A stretch of DNA of 64,000 bases from Symbioplanes lichenis (lineage in GTDB: Bacteria; Actinomycetota; Actinomycetes; Mycobacteriales; Micromonosporaceae), in contig NZ_JAUZQD010000006.1 in assembly GCF_030709675.1 (NCBI RefSeq), positions 1 through 64,000 of the forward strand, read 5' to 3'. Below the pieces are notes generated by a model. That model saw only the letters and a program-made list of their open reading frames with translations, was not told the DNA's origin and made no database searches. Shown in pieces: positions 52,176 through 60,829 of this stretch. The position numbers and the translations under genes are program-made. Positions within the stretch are counted from its first letter, which is position 1. Every line of letters begins with the position of its first letter.

Positions 52176-55154
52176 TCACTCCTCCGTTCGCTTTTGCCCT
52201 GCTCTCTCCTCGACCGTGGCCTCCGACCTCCCGTGAGTCGACCCCGAACGTTGTCTGATAAGGGACGTCGCCGTTGGCTCGGCTTCCGCGAAGTCGCCTT
52301 CTAGAACCGGCAAGCCGGGATCATATAGCGGGTAGTGCGAGGAACAAACCCACAGCAAATCTCCTGCCGCCGAATGGACCCTCCGTAAGCCACCGAATGA
52401 CTGCTGAGGATCGATAAGGAACAACTGACGACGAAAAGCTCGGAGGCTCTCCCCCTCCGCCACAGAAAGTGATGTACGCGCTGGCAGCAACGCTGCCTTG
52501 TCGCCTTCCTCCACTGCAGGCGGAAGCTCCTTGAGCACACCACTCATCCCAGCAATCTCCGTCTGCGCGAAGCCAGAGTCGACAGACACCAACCCGGTGT
52601 CCACAACGGTCCCAGAAAGAGCTCCAATCAGCCGCAGAGAGCGCAGAACAACTGACGCGTACGGTTTTACCGCCGACCACCACTGGCGATCCACCGGAAA
52701 GTCGTAGTGATGGTCTACCGGATGCCACTCTCCCGGGTGCTCACACCAAAGGGTGAGTCGCACAGGCATCTGCCCCACCCTCATGACAGATTTTATGGTC
52801 CGCTTGCCTTCCCGCAGAGAAAATATCCGCGGGCAATCGGTCACCTCTGTGCCGACCGCCTTCAGGACCCGGCGGACCGAGTTGGCGGAGTCCGCGGCGA
52901 GTGCCTCGACCCGACTGACCCCTCCTGATACCTCCACAAGCTGCTCTTGCAATCGTTCGAACTCCTCCTGTCGCGGTGCGCCCGTATTCGCAAAGCCAGT
53001 CAGCAAGGCGGCCACGTCGTGGTCCTGCACGCAATCCTGACAAGGAAATAAGGTCCCGCCTCGTTGGCGATACCGGAGCAACGCGTCCAAGCGAAATTGT
53101 CCGTTGCAGGGCGATCCGGCCGAAGTCCGAGTCGGACATGGCACAGAGAGCCGATAGTTAAGACCTGGCCAGCGGGAACGCACCAAATCTTCGACACTGT
53201 CCCGCAGGACATTGAAGAAAAGGTCTGGAGATGGTGCACGAACGTCTATATGTAGCCGACGCTCGTTACGTAGCTCAATCAATGCCTCGGAGCTGTAGGC
53301 CGCGACGGGATGCCGCAGAAGGACTCCAGTACGCCACTGATGTCCGGTCGCCGCGCGGTGATGGCGCACCGTCAGCCATGCGACGAGCCCAGGCGCCGGC
53401 TCGCTCAGCTCGCAAACCAAGGAAAGCGACCTCAGTCCTTCCGGTAGGGGCGAGGTTCGCGTCCACGAAAGCTGGGGCCGGTCGGCAGGAACCAACTGAG
53501 CCACCAGACTCCTCTGCTGATCGACCTCATCAAGGCGATACGAGACGTCGAACTTCTCCATGAGCCTAAGGAAGTAAGGATGATGCCGCCGTTCGTACGA
53601 CTGCTTCCCGGCCTCGTTGTCCAGCCAGATATCTTTGAGCCGACGGTGGTCCAGGACCCCGCCGGATTCACGAGTCGTCGCGTCTTCGAGCACGTAACCG
53701 ATGGCCTTGGTCAACCACTCGGGATTGAGAACAACAATGTCTTTCAAACCTTCGTCGTCACCATAGTAGATGATCTGTCCGAGATCGTGCAGGAGTTCGG
53801 CGAACGTTACGATCTCGAAGCCACCTAGACCCCGCAGGGCACAGATCTTCGAAAATTCATCATAAGATATCTGGGGTGCTGTTTTCGCCAGTCGCAGCAC
53901 GTCGTTTCGCGCGTCGATCCAACGACCACTCAGCAACTGTCCCACCTGCGGAAGATTTGCCGCCTCTGCGGTGATAGTGCTACGCAACTGCGGGATTCCA
54001 GTCCCTGACTGATTATCTACGGCAATGTTCCCCTGGAGCATCCCGGGAAATTCTTCTCGCAACGCCGGGTAATTTATCTCCGGTCGCCTTTCATCGCCAT
54101 GGGTGGCGACTAGAAGAGTAGGCGCCTGCGAACCGACACGCAGACGGATCCGGCGCAGCCAGCCTTCCACCTCGTTCTGCTCGACGCCTTCCCTCGGATT
54201 CCAGACGACCAGGTACAAAGCCCGGTCACTGAAGAAAAATTGATGTGTCACACGGTAGACTTCTTGCCCGCCGAAATCCCAGGCGCGCAGCGTGAGCGGA
54301 GCAGGTAGATCTGATTTCACAAATTTGAGTGTGTGAATTTCAATTCCGTGAGTGGTGGGACGATTGACCACAAAAGGCTCATTCAACAGGGCCGACACCA
54401 GTGAACTTTTTCCCACATTACCCTCACCTACGAGCAACACTTTCGCCTCATACATAGGGTATGCGTCACCCAGGCTCTCCAGGTAAGTAGCGAGTGCTGC
54501 CGCGCCGCGGGAGACAAGACCCTGATAGGTGACCGGCAGCGGAGTGTCCACAATGCGCACCTGCAACGCTGCCCGGAGCAGCGGAGCCAAGCGGCGTGGC
54601 AAGTCCTGAATCTGCGAGTAGCTCAGATTAAGCAGTTGCAGGTTCGCTAGGTCTCCGACACTTGATGGCAGCTGCCTGATGCTGCTATGTGCGAGGTTCA
54701 AAGTCTGCAAAGATCGCACAAATCCGATCTCGTCCGGAAGGGAGTCGAATCCGGAGCTTTCCAAGGACAGTGAGCGCAAAGCCGGCATCTCGCATACTAC
54801 CGCTGGCAAACTTTGAAATTTTTGCTTTCCGCTCAGATCTAGGCTCGTGAGGTGCTTGAGATCCGCTAGTTCGGACGGGAGGCTTCTCAACTCGTTGTAA
54901 TCAAGCCGGAGTTCTTCCAGGCTGGAAAGTTCTCCGATCCACGACGGCAGTTCGCTCAGCCGATTTCCTTGTAAATGCAAAACTTTGAGGCGCCTCATAC
55001 GGCGCACTTCAGCCGGAATCTCCTTGATATCAGTGTAGGCGAGGTCCAGAGAGAACGCCGCATCCGCGAATGCGGACTTGAGGCCGTCCAATCCTTTGAT
55101 CCAGGATAGGGCCGTGGGAGAGGCGGGAATGCTATCGCTCGAGTTGTGCGTCAA
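52176..55154 (-). CDS. Roco GTPase (LRR-Roc-COR)
   Basis: About 992 residues if TTG 55154 (behind AGAAAGG) is the start; GTG 55211 would add 19. Residues 35-200 hold leucine-rich repeats (LHLQGNRLSELPSWIGEL). The Roc GTPase follows: P-loop GEGNVGKSS 243-251, G3 DFGGQE 293-298, G4-like THGD 351-354. COR spans roughly 420-670. Four cysteines (673, 683, 705, 708; CPTRT...SPC and FPCQDC) form a zinc-ribbon-like insert, then a coiled coil (728-755) and the C-terminal bacterial Roco module (SLREGKRTI, LTLWCEHPGEWHP). It is AT-richer than its neighbours, suggesting acquisition. Cytoplasmic; the signal and output are unknown. Confidence 0.92.
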   Translation of the reverse strand: MTHNSSDSIPASPTALSWIKGLDGLKSAFADAAFSLDLAYTDIKEIPAEVRRMRRLKVLHLQGNRLSELPSWIGELSSLEELRLDYNELRSLPSELADLKHLTSLDLSGKQKFQSLPAVVCEMPALRSLSLESSGFDSLPDEIGFVRSLQTLNLAHSSIRQLPSSVGDLANLQLLNLSYSQIQDLPRRLAPLLRAALQVRIVDTPLPVTYQGLVSRGAAALATYLESLGDAYPMYEAKVLLVGEGNVGKSSLVSALLNEPFVVNRPTTHGIEIHTLKFVKSDLPAPLTLRAWDFGGQEVYRVTHQFFFSDRALYLVVWNPREGVEQNEVEGWLRRIRLRVGSQAPTLLVATHGDERRPEINYPALREEFPGMLQGNIAVDNQSGTGIPQLRSTITAEAANLPQVGQLLSGRWIDARNDVLRLAKTAPQISYDEFSKICALRGLGGFEIVTFAELLHDLGQIIYYGDDEGLKDIVVLNPEWLTKAIGYVLEDATTRESGGVLDHRRLKDIWLDNEAGKQSYERRHHPYFLRLMEKFDVSYRLDEVDQQRSLVAQLVPADRPQLSWTRTSPLPEGLRSLSLVCELSEPAPGLVAWLTVRHHRAATGHQWRTGVLLRHPVAAYSSEALIELRNERRLHIDVRAPSPDLFFNVLRDSVEDLVRSRWPGLNYRLSVPCPTRTSAGSPCNGQFRLDALLRYRQRGGTLFPCQDCVQDHDVAALLTGFANTGAPRQEEFERLQEQLVEVSGGVSRVEALAADSANSVRRVLKAVGTEVTDCPRIFSLREGKRTIKSVMRVGQMPVRLTLWCEHPGEWHPVDHHYDFPVDRQWWSAVKPYASVVLRSLRLIGALSGTVVDTGLVSVDSGFAQTEIAGMSGVLKELPPAVEEGDKAALLPARTSLSVAEGESLRAFRRQLFLIDPQQSFGGLRRVHSAAGDLLWVCSSHYPLYDPGLPVLEGDFAEAEPTATSLIRQRSGSTHGRSEATVEERAGQKRTEE

Positions 55155-55435
55155 GATCGACCTTTCTCTGCGCCGTGAGCTGATAATACCGAGTGATGCA
55201 AAGAGCGGCACCTAGCATCGGCACCATGACGAGGTGCCCCTGACAGGGAGACGCGGCAGAAACGTTCAGTCCACCGCACACTCGCGCAGGAAAGATCGAC
55301 CTTCGCAGTCACCGTGACAACTCCGGCCAGGCGGCGCTGGGCAATTGTCCGGAGCTGCCCTTCCAGGAGTTCTATCTGTATCGGAACGCGAACTTGAGTG
55401 ACTGATCCGAGCACTGGCCCGGCAACGGCCCGGCC
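55155..55435. other. Intergenic region upstream of the Roco gene
   Basis: It should contain the Roco promoter. On the plus strand a short closed frame ends in NCPELPFQEFYLYRNANLSD followed by TGA at 55400, a protein-like fragment without start, perhaps a gene remnant. I see no repeat or clear operator. Confidence 0.3.
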
Positions 55436-55780
55436 GCGCTGGACCCGGCTGTCCTCGGCCGCCTGCACCCCGGCGGCAGTGAGCTGCGCGATGCCATGTC
55501 TGGCGCCTGGGCGCGCGCACGCGCCAACGATGCCGAGTACCGGCAGCAGCGGCCGCCGTTGCAGGTGACCGGCGGGTGGTGGTGCTGCTGCTGCTGCTGC
55601 TCGACGATCAGCCCATCACCGGCACCACCGTGTGCTCGGCGGCGCGTTTCCTGCAGGGCTCGAAGCCGAGCCGCCTGATCGCGGCCGCGCCCGCCCCGGC
55701 CCGCGCCATGCTTGCCCACTGCGCCGACGACATCGTTCGGCGACGCGCCCGGGCGACGCTCGCCGCCCCGACCCCCGGGA
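55436..55780 (+). pseudogene. Frameshifted phosphoribosyltransferase remnant
   Basis: One frame reads LHPGGSELRDAMSGAW...NDAEYRQQRPPLQVTGG, and the +1 frame continues VVVLLLLLLDDQPITGTTV...FLQG...LIAAAPAPARAMLAHCADDIV. Joined, they match the phosphoribosyltransferase pattern REyR..RPPLdvtGRtVvLVDDGlaTGaT...AVPVAP. The switch occurs at GTGACCGGCGGGTGGTGG near 55565-55583, where one base is missing. Right after it a run of GCT/CTG triplets (55581-55602) has expanded the Val-Leu-Val strand to six leucines. No start codon or 5' half remains, so the gene is dead. Confidence 0.5.
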
Positions 55781-55844
55781 CGCCCCGGGCAGCCTGGCCG
55801 GGGCGTCCAGCAGCCAGGGCGGCCTCCCGTGATGGTCCGGCGGC

Positions 55845-57041
55845 TCAGGCTCCGGTGGTGAACTGGAAGAGGTTCTGCACGACCGCCGCCAGTCGGCCGC
55901 CGGCATAGTCGAGGGCGGCACCGATCGCGCCGTCGCCCAGCCCCTGGTGGCCGAGGACATGGAGGGTGTCGTCGGCGGTGCCCATCCAGAGGGCGCCCTC
56001 TTCCGTGCCGGCGAACCAGCACGGTCCGCCGGAGTAGCGCCCCCATTTCACATCGAAGTTGAAGGACTGGATCTCGGCCGGGTCGATGATCAGGTTGACG
56101 CGGTCGCGCAGGGTCAGGGCGCCGGTGGCCGGGTCGACCGTGAAGTACCACAGGTTCGCGTCGTCGGCGCCGACCGAACAGTTCGCGACCAGCAGCTTGG
56201 TGCCGAGTACCGACACGCTGTTGATGCCCCGCTGCGCCGACGGGTTGAAGACGGTCTGGGACAGGACCGTGCCGGAGGGAACTCGGACTACGGAGACGTA
56301 CCCGTCATCGGAGCCGGCCACGACGGTGGTGCCGGGTCCCGCTGCGACGAGCGGGGTGAGCCCGTAGATCGTGTGCGAGCCCCACGGGTTGACCGGCGCC
56401 GGATTGCGTACGTCGATGGTCGTGGCGAGCCGCAGCGTCCCGGCCCGGGCATCGTGCGACCACAGCGAGAGGAAGCCGGAGCTGTGACCCACCACCAGCG
56501 TCGGCGCGAGCCAGGCGCCGCTCGTGGCCGCCCCGAGCGCCGGGTCGTAGGGCACCGTGGCCCGCAGCCGCAGCTCCGTCCAGCTGCCGCCGGTGGCGCG
56601 CCAGAGCAGCAGGGAGCGGTCGTCGTTCGAGGTGGCGAGCGCGTCGCGGCCCAGCTTGGTGACCATCTGGACGCCTTGGCCGGCCGGGTTGTTCACCGCC
56701 TCGGTGATCATCGGCCCGGTGAAGGGCGCGGTCTCGAAGTCGAACACGCTCATCGTGCCGTCCCACCGGCCGACCACGAAATGCTCGGCGTCGAGCCAGC
56801 GGACGACCTGCGCATAGTTGTAGGTGGTGGCCAGCTGCGTGAGCGGCAACTCTTGTCGCGCGGTGCCCGCCTGCAGCGCCTGCCGCGACCGGATCGACGG
56901 CGGTACGGGCGGCTCCCCGCCGTGGCTCGGCAGACGGGCCGCCGCGGGATGTCCGCCCGCGGCTCCCGGGAACAGAGCGAGGGCACCCGCACCCGCCAGC
57001 AACGACCGCCGGTCGACTCGTGCACGCTTCTGGGAATCCAC
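55845..57041 (-). CDS. Tat-exported beta-propeller (WD40-like) protein
   Basis: 398 residues from GTG 57041, with AAGGAGGAG upstream. The N-terminus VDSQKRARVDRRSLLAGAGALALFPGAAGG is a Tat-type signal. The rest is a seven-bladed-like propeller with recurring blades: VVRWLDAEHFVVGRWDGTMSVFD, TSNDDRSLLLWRATG, VVGHSSGFLSLWSHD, VAGSDDGYVSVVRVPSG, LGTKLLVANCSVGADDANL and GTEEGALWMGTADDTLHVLG. No catalytic motif was recognised. Role unknown; an extracytoplasmic binding or sensing protein is likely. Confidence 0.82.
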   Translation of the reverse strand: MDSQKRARVDRRSLLAGAGALALFPGAAGGHPAAARLPSHGGEPPVPPSIRSRQALQAGTARQELPLTQLATTYNYAQVVRWLDAEHFVVGRWDGTMSVFDFETAPFTGPMITEAVNNPAGQGVQMVTKLGRDALATSNDDRSLLLWRATGGSWTELRLRATVPYDPALGAATSGAWLAPTLVVGHSSGFLSLWSHDARAGTLRLATTIDVRNPAPVNPWGSHTIYGLTPLVAAGPGTTVVAGSDDGYVSVVRVPSGTVLSQTVFNPSAQRGINSVSVLGTKLLVANCSVGADDANLWYFTVDPATGALTLRDRVNLIIDPAEIQSFNFDVKWGRYSGGPCWFAGTEEGALWMGTADDTLHVLGHQGLGDGAIGAALDYAGGRLAAVVQNLFQFTTGA

Positions 57042-57132
57042 AACGGCTCCTCCTTCCAGAAAAAGAACCGGGGAAGGAAACGGTAGCCCGTCCGTGGCTT
57101 GTTCTCTGTGGACGGAGGCGGAGAATGCGGGA

Positions 57133-57594
57133 ATGAGTGACGAGGAGCGGCCACGGCCCATGGTGCTGCAGCCCGTGGCCAATGTGCTCGTGCGGGGACT
57201 GCTGAGCACCCCGGGCGTCGCGCGCGGCATCGGGAAGCGGCTCATCACGCTGTACGTGGTCGGGCGCAAATCCGGGAAACGCTACACCGTGCCGGTCGCC
57301 TACACCCCGTACGAGGGAATGCTCTTGATCGGCACGCCCTTCGCCTGGGGGCGGAACGTGCGGCCGGGGCAGCCGCTGGAGGTGCGTCATCTAGGGCGGA
57401 AGCGGGTCGCCGACGTCGAGGTGGTGAGCGACGAGGCGGGGGTCGTGCGCGACTATGCGGTGATCGCGCGGGCCAACAAGAACTTCGCCGGGTTCAACAA
57501 GATCGGTTTCGACGAGGCGGGCGAGCCGCGGGCGGCGGACCTGCACCGGGCGTGGACCTTCGGCGCCCGCGTGCTGCGGCTGACCTTACGCTGA
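57133..57594 (+). CDS. DUF385 deazaflavin-dependent nitroreductase-family protein
   Basis: 153 residues from ATG 57133. The split-barrel pattern GKRLITLYVVGRKSGKRYTVPVAYTPYEGMLLIGTPFAWGRNV, RPGQPLEVRHLGRKRVADVEVV is that of the PNPOx-like F420-binding (Ddn/DUF385) family. These bind F420 and reduce quinones or nitro compounds, or just bind the cofactor. It ends 4 nt before the GlxA-type regulator gene, so they form an operon. Confidence 0.85.
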   Translation: MSDEERPRPMVLQPVANVLVRGLLSTPGVARGIGKRLITLYVVGRKSGKRYTVPVAYTPYEGMLLIGTPFAWGRNVRPGQPLEVRHLGRKRVADVEVVSDEAGVVRDYAVIARANKNFAGFNKIGFDEAGEPRAADLHRAWTFGARVLRLTLR

Positions 57595-57598
57595 GGCG

Positions 57599-58552
57599 GT
57601 GCCGCCCGACCGCCTGCATCGCGTCGCCGTCCTCGTGCTCGAGGGCGCGAAGCCGCTCGACGTCGGCATCCCGGCTCAGGTGTTCACCACGCGCGCCAGC
57701 ATGCCGTACGAGGTCCGCGTCTGCGGCGCCGCGCCGGGCCCCGTGACGGGCGGTGACGGCCTGTCCTACCACGTGGCGCACGGGCTGGACGCGCTCGACT
57801 GGGCGGACATCGTGTTCCTGCCCGGATATCGCTTCCCCGATCGGGAGGACCCGCCGCCGGCCGTGGTGGACGCCTTGCGGGCGGCGCACGACCGGGGCAC
57901 CCGCCTGGCGGCGATCTCCACGGGCGCCTTCGCGCTCGCGGCGACCGGGCTCCTCGACGGGCGGCGCGCCACGACACACTGGCACTACACGCGGGCGTTG
58001 CAAGCAAAGCATCCGCTGGTACGGGTGGACGAGAACGTCCTGTTCGTCGACGAAGGCCGGGTGCTCACGTCGGCCGGCGCCGCCTCGGGCATCGACTTGT
58101 GTCTGCACATCCTGCGCGGCGACCTGGGCGTGGCGGCCTCCAACCATGCGGCGCGGCGGCTCGTCGCGGCCCCGTACCGCAGCGGTGGCCAGGCCCAGTA
58201 CGTGCCGCGCAGCGTGCCGGAGCCGCTGGGTGAGCGCTTCGCGGCGACCCGCGAGTGGGCGCTGCACCGCCTCGGCAAGCCGCTGACGCTGGAGATGCTC
58301 GCCGAGCACGCGGCGGTCTCCGCCCGGACCTTCTCGCGGCGCTTCGCCGAGGACACCGGCTACACCCCGATGCAGTGGATCCTGCGCGCCCGCGTCGACA
58401 TGGCCCGCGAGCTGCTCGAACGCTCCGAGCGCAGCATCGAGCAGATCGCCGCCGACGTGGGGCTGGGCACCGGCGCCAACCTGCGGCTGCACTTCCAGCG
58501 GGTGCTCGGCACGACCCCGAGCCAGTACCGCCGCACCTTCAAGCTGGCGTGA
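57599..58552 (+). CDS. GlxA-family AraC regulator (DJ-1/PfpI plus AraC HTH)
   Basis: 317 residues from GTG 57599. The N-terminal DJ-1/PfpI domain (VAVLVLEGAKPLDVGIPAQVF, DWADIVFLPGYRFP, ISTGAFALAATGLLDGRRATTHWHYT) has Thr where amidases carry the nucleophilic Cys, as usual for regulators. The C-terminal AraC module has two HTHs: LTLEMLAEHAAVSARTFSRRFAEDTGYTPMQWI and SIEQIAADVGLGTGANLRLHFQRVLGTTPSQYRR. The ligand is unknown. Four nt downstream of the DUF385 gene. Confidence 0.92.
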   Translation: MPPDRLHRVAVLVLEGAKPLDVGIPAQVFTTRASMPYEVRVCGAAPGPVTGGDGLSYHVAHGLDALDWADIVFLPGYRFPDREDPPPAVVDALRAAHDRGTRLAAISTGAFALAATGLLDGRRATTHWHYTRALQAKHPLVRVDENVLFVDEGRVLTSAGAASGIDLCLHILRGDLGVAASNHAARRLVAAPYRSGGQAQYVPRSVPEPLGERFAATREWALHRLGKPLTLEMLAEHAAVSARTFSRRFAEDTGYTPMQWILRARVDMARELLERSERSIEQIAADVGLGTGANLRLHFQRVLGTTPSQYRRTFKLA

Positions 58553-58615
58553 TCCTTGCGAACCGTGGCGCTCGCGCCGCTGTCCGCCCGGCCCGCCGGC
58601 CCGCAGGCTGGTGAC

Positions 58616-59611
58616 ATGACTCGCATCGCCGTCAACGGATTCGGCCGGATCGGGCGCAACGTCCTGCGGGCCCTGCTCGACCGGGACAGCAAGCTCGACC
58701 TCGTCGCCGTCAACGATCTCATGGACATCACCACGATGGCGCGCCTGCTCGCCTTCGACTCCACCGCGGGCCGCCTCGGCCGCCCGGTGTCGGTGGACGG
58801 GGACACCCTCGTGGTGGACGGGCGCCGCATCAAGGTGCCGGCCGAGCGCGACCCCGCCGACCTGCCCTGGTCCGAGCTGGGTGTCGACATCGTCCTCGAG
58901 GCCACCGGCCGCTTCACCGCCGCGAAGGCCGCCCGCGCGCACCTCACCGCCGGCGCCCGCCAAGTGCTGGTCGGCGCCCCGTCCGACGGCGCCGACGTGA
59001 CGATCGCGCCCGGCATCAACACCGAGGCCTACGATCCGTCCGCCCACACGATCATTTCCAACGCCTCCTGTACGACCAACGCCCTCGCGCCCCTCGCCAA
59101 GGTCCTCGACGACCTCGCCGGCATCGAGCACGCGTTCATGACGACGGTGCACGCCTACACCCAGGAGCAGAACCTCCAGGACGGCCCGCACCGGGACCCG
59201 CGCCGCGCCCGGGCCGCCGGCGTCAACATCGTCCCGACCACCACGGGCGCCGCCAAGGCAATCGGCCTCGTCCTGCCCGCGCTGGCCGGCAAGCTCTCCG
59301 GCGACTCGATCCGCGTCCCGGTCCCGGTCGGCTCGATCGTCGAGCTCAACGCCACGGTCGCCCGCGAGGTGACCCGCGACGACGTCCTGGCCGCCTACCG
59401 GGCCGCCGCCGACGGTCCCCTGGCGGGCATCCTCGAGTACTCCGACGATCCGCTGGTCTCCTCCGACATCACCGGCAACCCGGCCTCGTCCATCTTCGAC
59501 TCCCTCCTGACCCGCGCCGACGGCCGCCACGTCAAGGTGGTCGCCTGGTACGACAACGAGTGGGGCTTCTCGAACCGCGTCGTCGACACCCTGGAACTCC
59601 TCGCGGCATAA
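58616..59611 (+). CDS. gap: Glyceraldehyde-3-phosphate dehydrogenase, type I
   Basis: 331 residues from ATG 58616. NAD site MTRIAVNGFGRIGRNVLRAL, catalytic Cys152 in IISNASCTTNALAPL, general-base His in FMTTVHAYTQEQ, RAAGVNIVPTTTGAAKAIGLV and the C-terminal WYDNEWGFSNRVVDTL are all intact. It catalyses the phosphorylating oxidation of glyceraldehyde 3-phosphate. It is not next to pgk or tpi, so it is likely a second GAPDH copy rather than the main glycolytic gene. Confidence 0.95.
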   Translation: MTRIAVNGFGRIGRNVLRALLDRDSKLDLVAVNDLMDITTMARLLAFDSTAGRLGRPVSVDGDTLVVDGRRIKVPAERDPADLPWSELGVDIVLEATGRFTAAKAARAHLTAGARQVLVGAPSDGADVTIAPGINTEAYDPSAHTIISNASCTTNALAPLAKVLDDLAGIEHAFMTTVHAYTQEQNLQDGPHRDPRRARAAGVNIVPTTTGAAKAIGLVLPALAGKLSGDSIRVPVPVGSIVELNATVAREVTRDDVLAAYRAAADGPLAGILEYSDDPLVSSDITGNPASSIFDSLLTRADGRHVKVVAWYDNEWGFSNRVVDTLELLAA

Positions 59612-59626
59612 CCACTTCCGAGGTAC

Positions 59627-59668
59627 GCCGTCCCGCCCGTCAGGAACAGCCGGACGACGCGGGACGGC
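59627..59668 (+). terminator. Hairpin after gap
   Basis: GCCGTCCCGC (59627-59636) pairs with GCGGGACGGC (59659-59668), a 10-bp perfect stem with a 22-nt loop, 16 nt after the gap stop. Confidence 0.65.
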
Positions 59669-59737
59669 ATCCGCGTTTGCCATCCGTTTTGTCCGATAAT
59701 GAGAGGGTTGAATCCACCCCTCCCCAGGAGCCCGTAC

Positions 59738-60829
59738 GTGTCCGTCAGGCGCATCAGCAACGCAGCCGCCGGTTGCCTCCTCGTCCTCGCCACCACAACC
59801 GCCTGCCGCGCAGAAGACGCAGCTCCCCAGGAGGCACCGCCGGCCGCCGGCACGCCCAGCACCGGGATCGACGGCTCCGGGCTCCTGATGGCCTCGTGCG
59901 ACACCGACGGGGTCCAGCTCACCCTGCTCGATCCCGGCACAGGGTCGCCCAGCGCCCGGCTCGCCGTGCCCCGGGCGATGAACTCGGACACCGCGGGCAT
60001 CGTCAGCAGCGCCCTCACCTGCAAGCGCGACACTGCCGGCACTTACTCGGACGACTGGCGCTACGTCGTGGCCCAGGGGCAGGACAACTTCGGCACCAGT
60101 CACCACGTCGGCGTCATGGACCTGCGGGACGGCGGCTTCCTCGACGTGACCGCGCTGACCGAGCCGACCGGGTTCTCCGCCGTGTCCGCGTACGACCAGG
60201 AGCCCTGGCTCAACGGCACGGTGCTGTCCTGGGTGCGCAACCGCTCCGAGATATGGCGCTACGACCTCGCCTCGGGCCGGGCCGAACAGCTGCCCGGCGT
60301 GCCGGATCTGGAGCCGAAGACCAGCGACCAGGTCATCGAGTACTCCGCCGACGGCACGCACGGCGCCTCCGCCCGTTGCCCGGTCGGAGACTGCGACACC
60401 GGCGGCAACCTGTTCGTCTTCCCCGCCATGCCCCCGGACGACTCGGTGGTCCAAGCGCTGGAGCTGACCGGGCACGAGGGCACCACCGTGTCCGTCGGCC
60501 CGTGGGTCGACGACCGGCGCCTCATCCTGGGCGACGGCAGCGGCCAGGTCATCGAGATCACCGACCTGGCCGAGCACCTGAGCCCGGCCGGCTCCAACGT
60601 GGCCGCGACGGACGTCACGCCGCTGATCCCGCCGAACAACCACCTCAACTACGACGTCACCCCGGCCCCGGACGGATCGGCGGTCGCCTTCCTGTCCCGC
60701 GACGACACGGGCACCGTCACCGCCTACCAGGCCCCCACCGACGGAAGCCGCCGGCTGACGGAAGTCCCCGTGGGCGCCGCCGTGGCCGCCGGGGCCACCG
60801 GAATGCCGCGCCTGGTCAGCTGGCGTTAG
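59738..60829 (+). CDS. Putative lipoprotein with beta-propeller-like body
   Basis: 363 residues from GTG 59738, AGGAG upstream. The N-terminus VSVRRISNAAAGCLLVLATTTAC has a signal peptide ending in a loose lipobox (TTAC, Cys about 23). The body has blade-like segments: DWRYVVAQGQDNFG, HHVGVMDLRDGGFLDV, LSWVRNRSEIWRYDLASG, DGTHGASARCPVGDCDTGGNLFVFP and VAFLSRDDTGTVTAYQ. The CPVGDC pair may form a disulphide. Function unknown. It overlaps the convergent NmrA-like gene by 14 bp. Confidence 0.78.
   Translation: MSVRRISNAAAGCLLVLATTTACRAEDAAPQEAPPAAGTPSTGIDGSGLLMASCDTDGVQLTLLDPGTGSPSARLAVPRAMNSDTAGIVSSALTCKRDTAGTYSDDWRYVVAQGQDNFGTSHHVGVMDLRDGGFLDVTALTEPTGFSAVSAYDQEPWLNGTVLSWVRNRSEIWRYDLASGRAEQLPGVPDLEPKTSDQVIEYSADGTHGASARCPVGDCDTGGNLFVFPAMPPDDSVVQALELTGHEGTTVSVGPWVDDRRLILGDGSGQVIEITDLAEHLSPAGSNVAATDVTPLIPPNNHLNYDVTPAPDGSAVAFLSRDDTGTVTAYQAPTDGSRRLTEVPVGAAVAAGATGMPRLVSWR

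Noticed and set aside
55151..55468. Minus-strand 105-codon frame upstream of the Roco gene
   Set aside because: It has no ribosome site, overlaps the Roco start region and shows no family features.
55576..55908. Plus-strand 110-codon frame as a real gene
   Set aside because: Its first part continues a phosphoribosyltransferase motif from another frame and its last part runs antisense into the beta-propeller gene, so it is part of a pseudogene.
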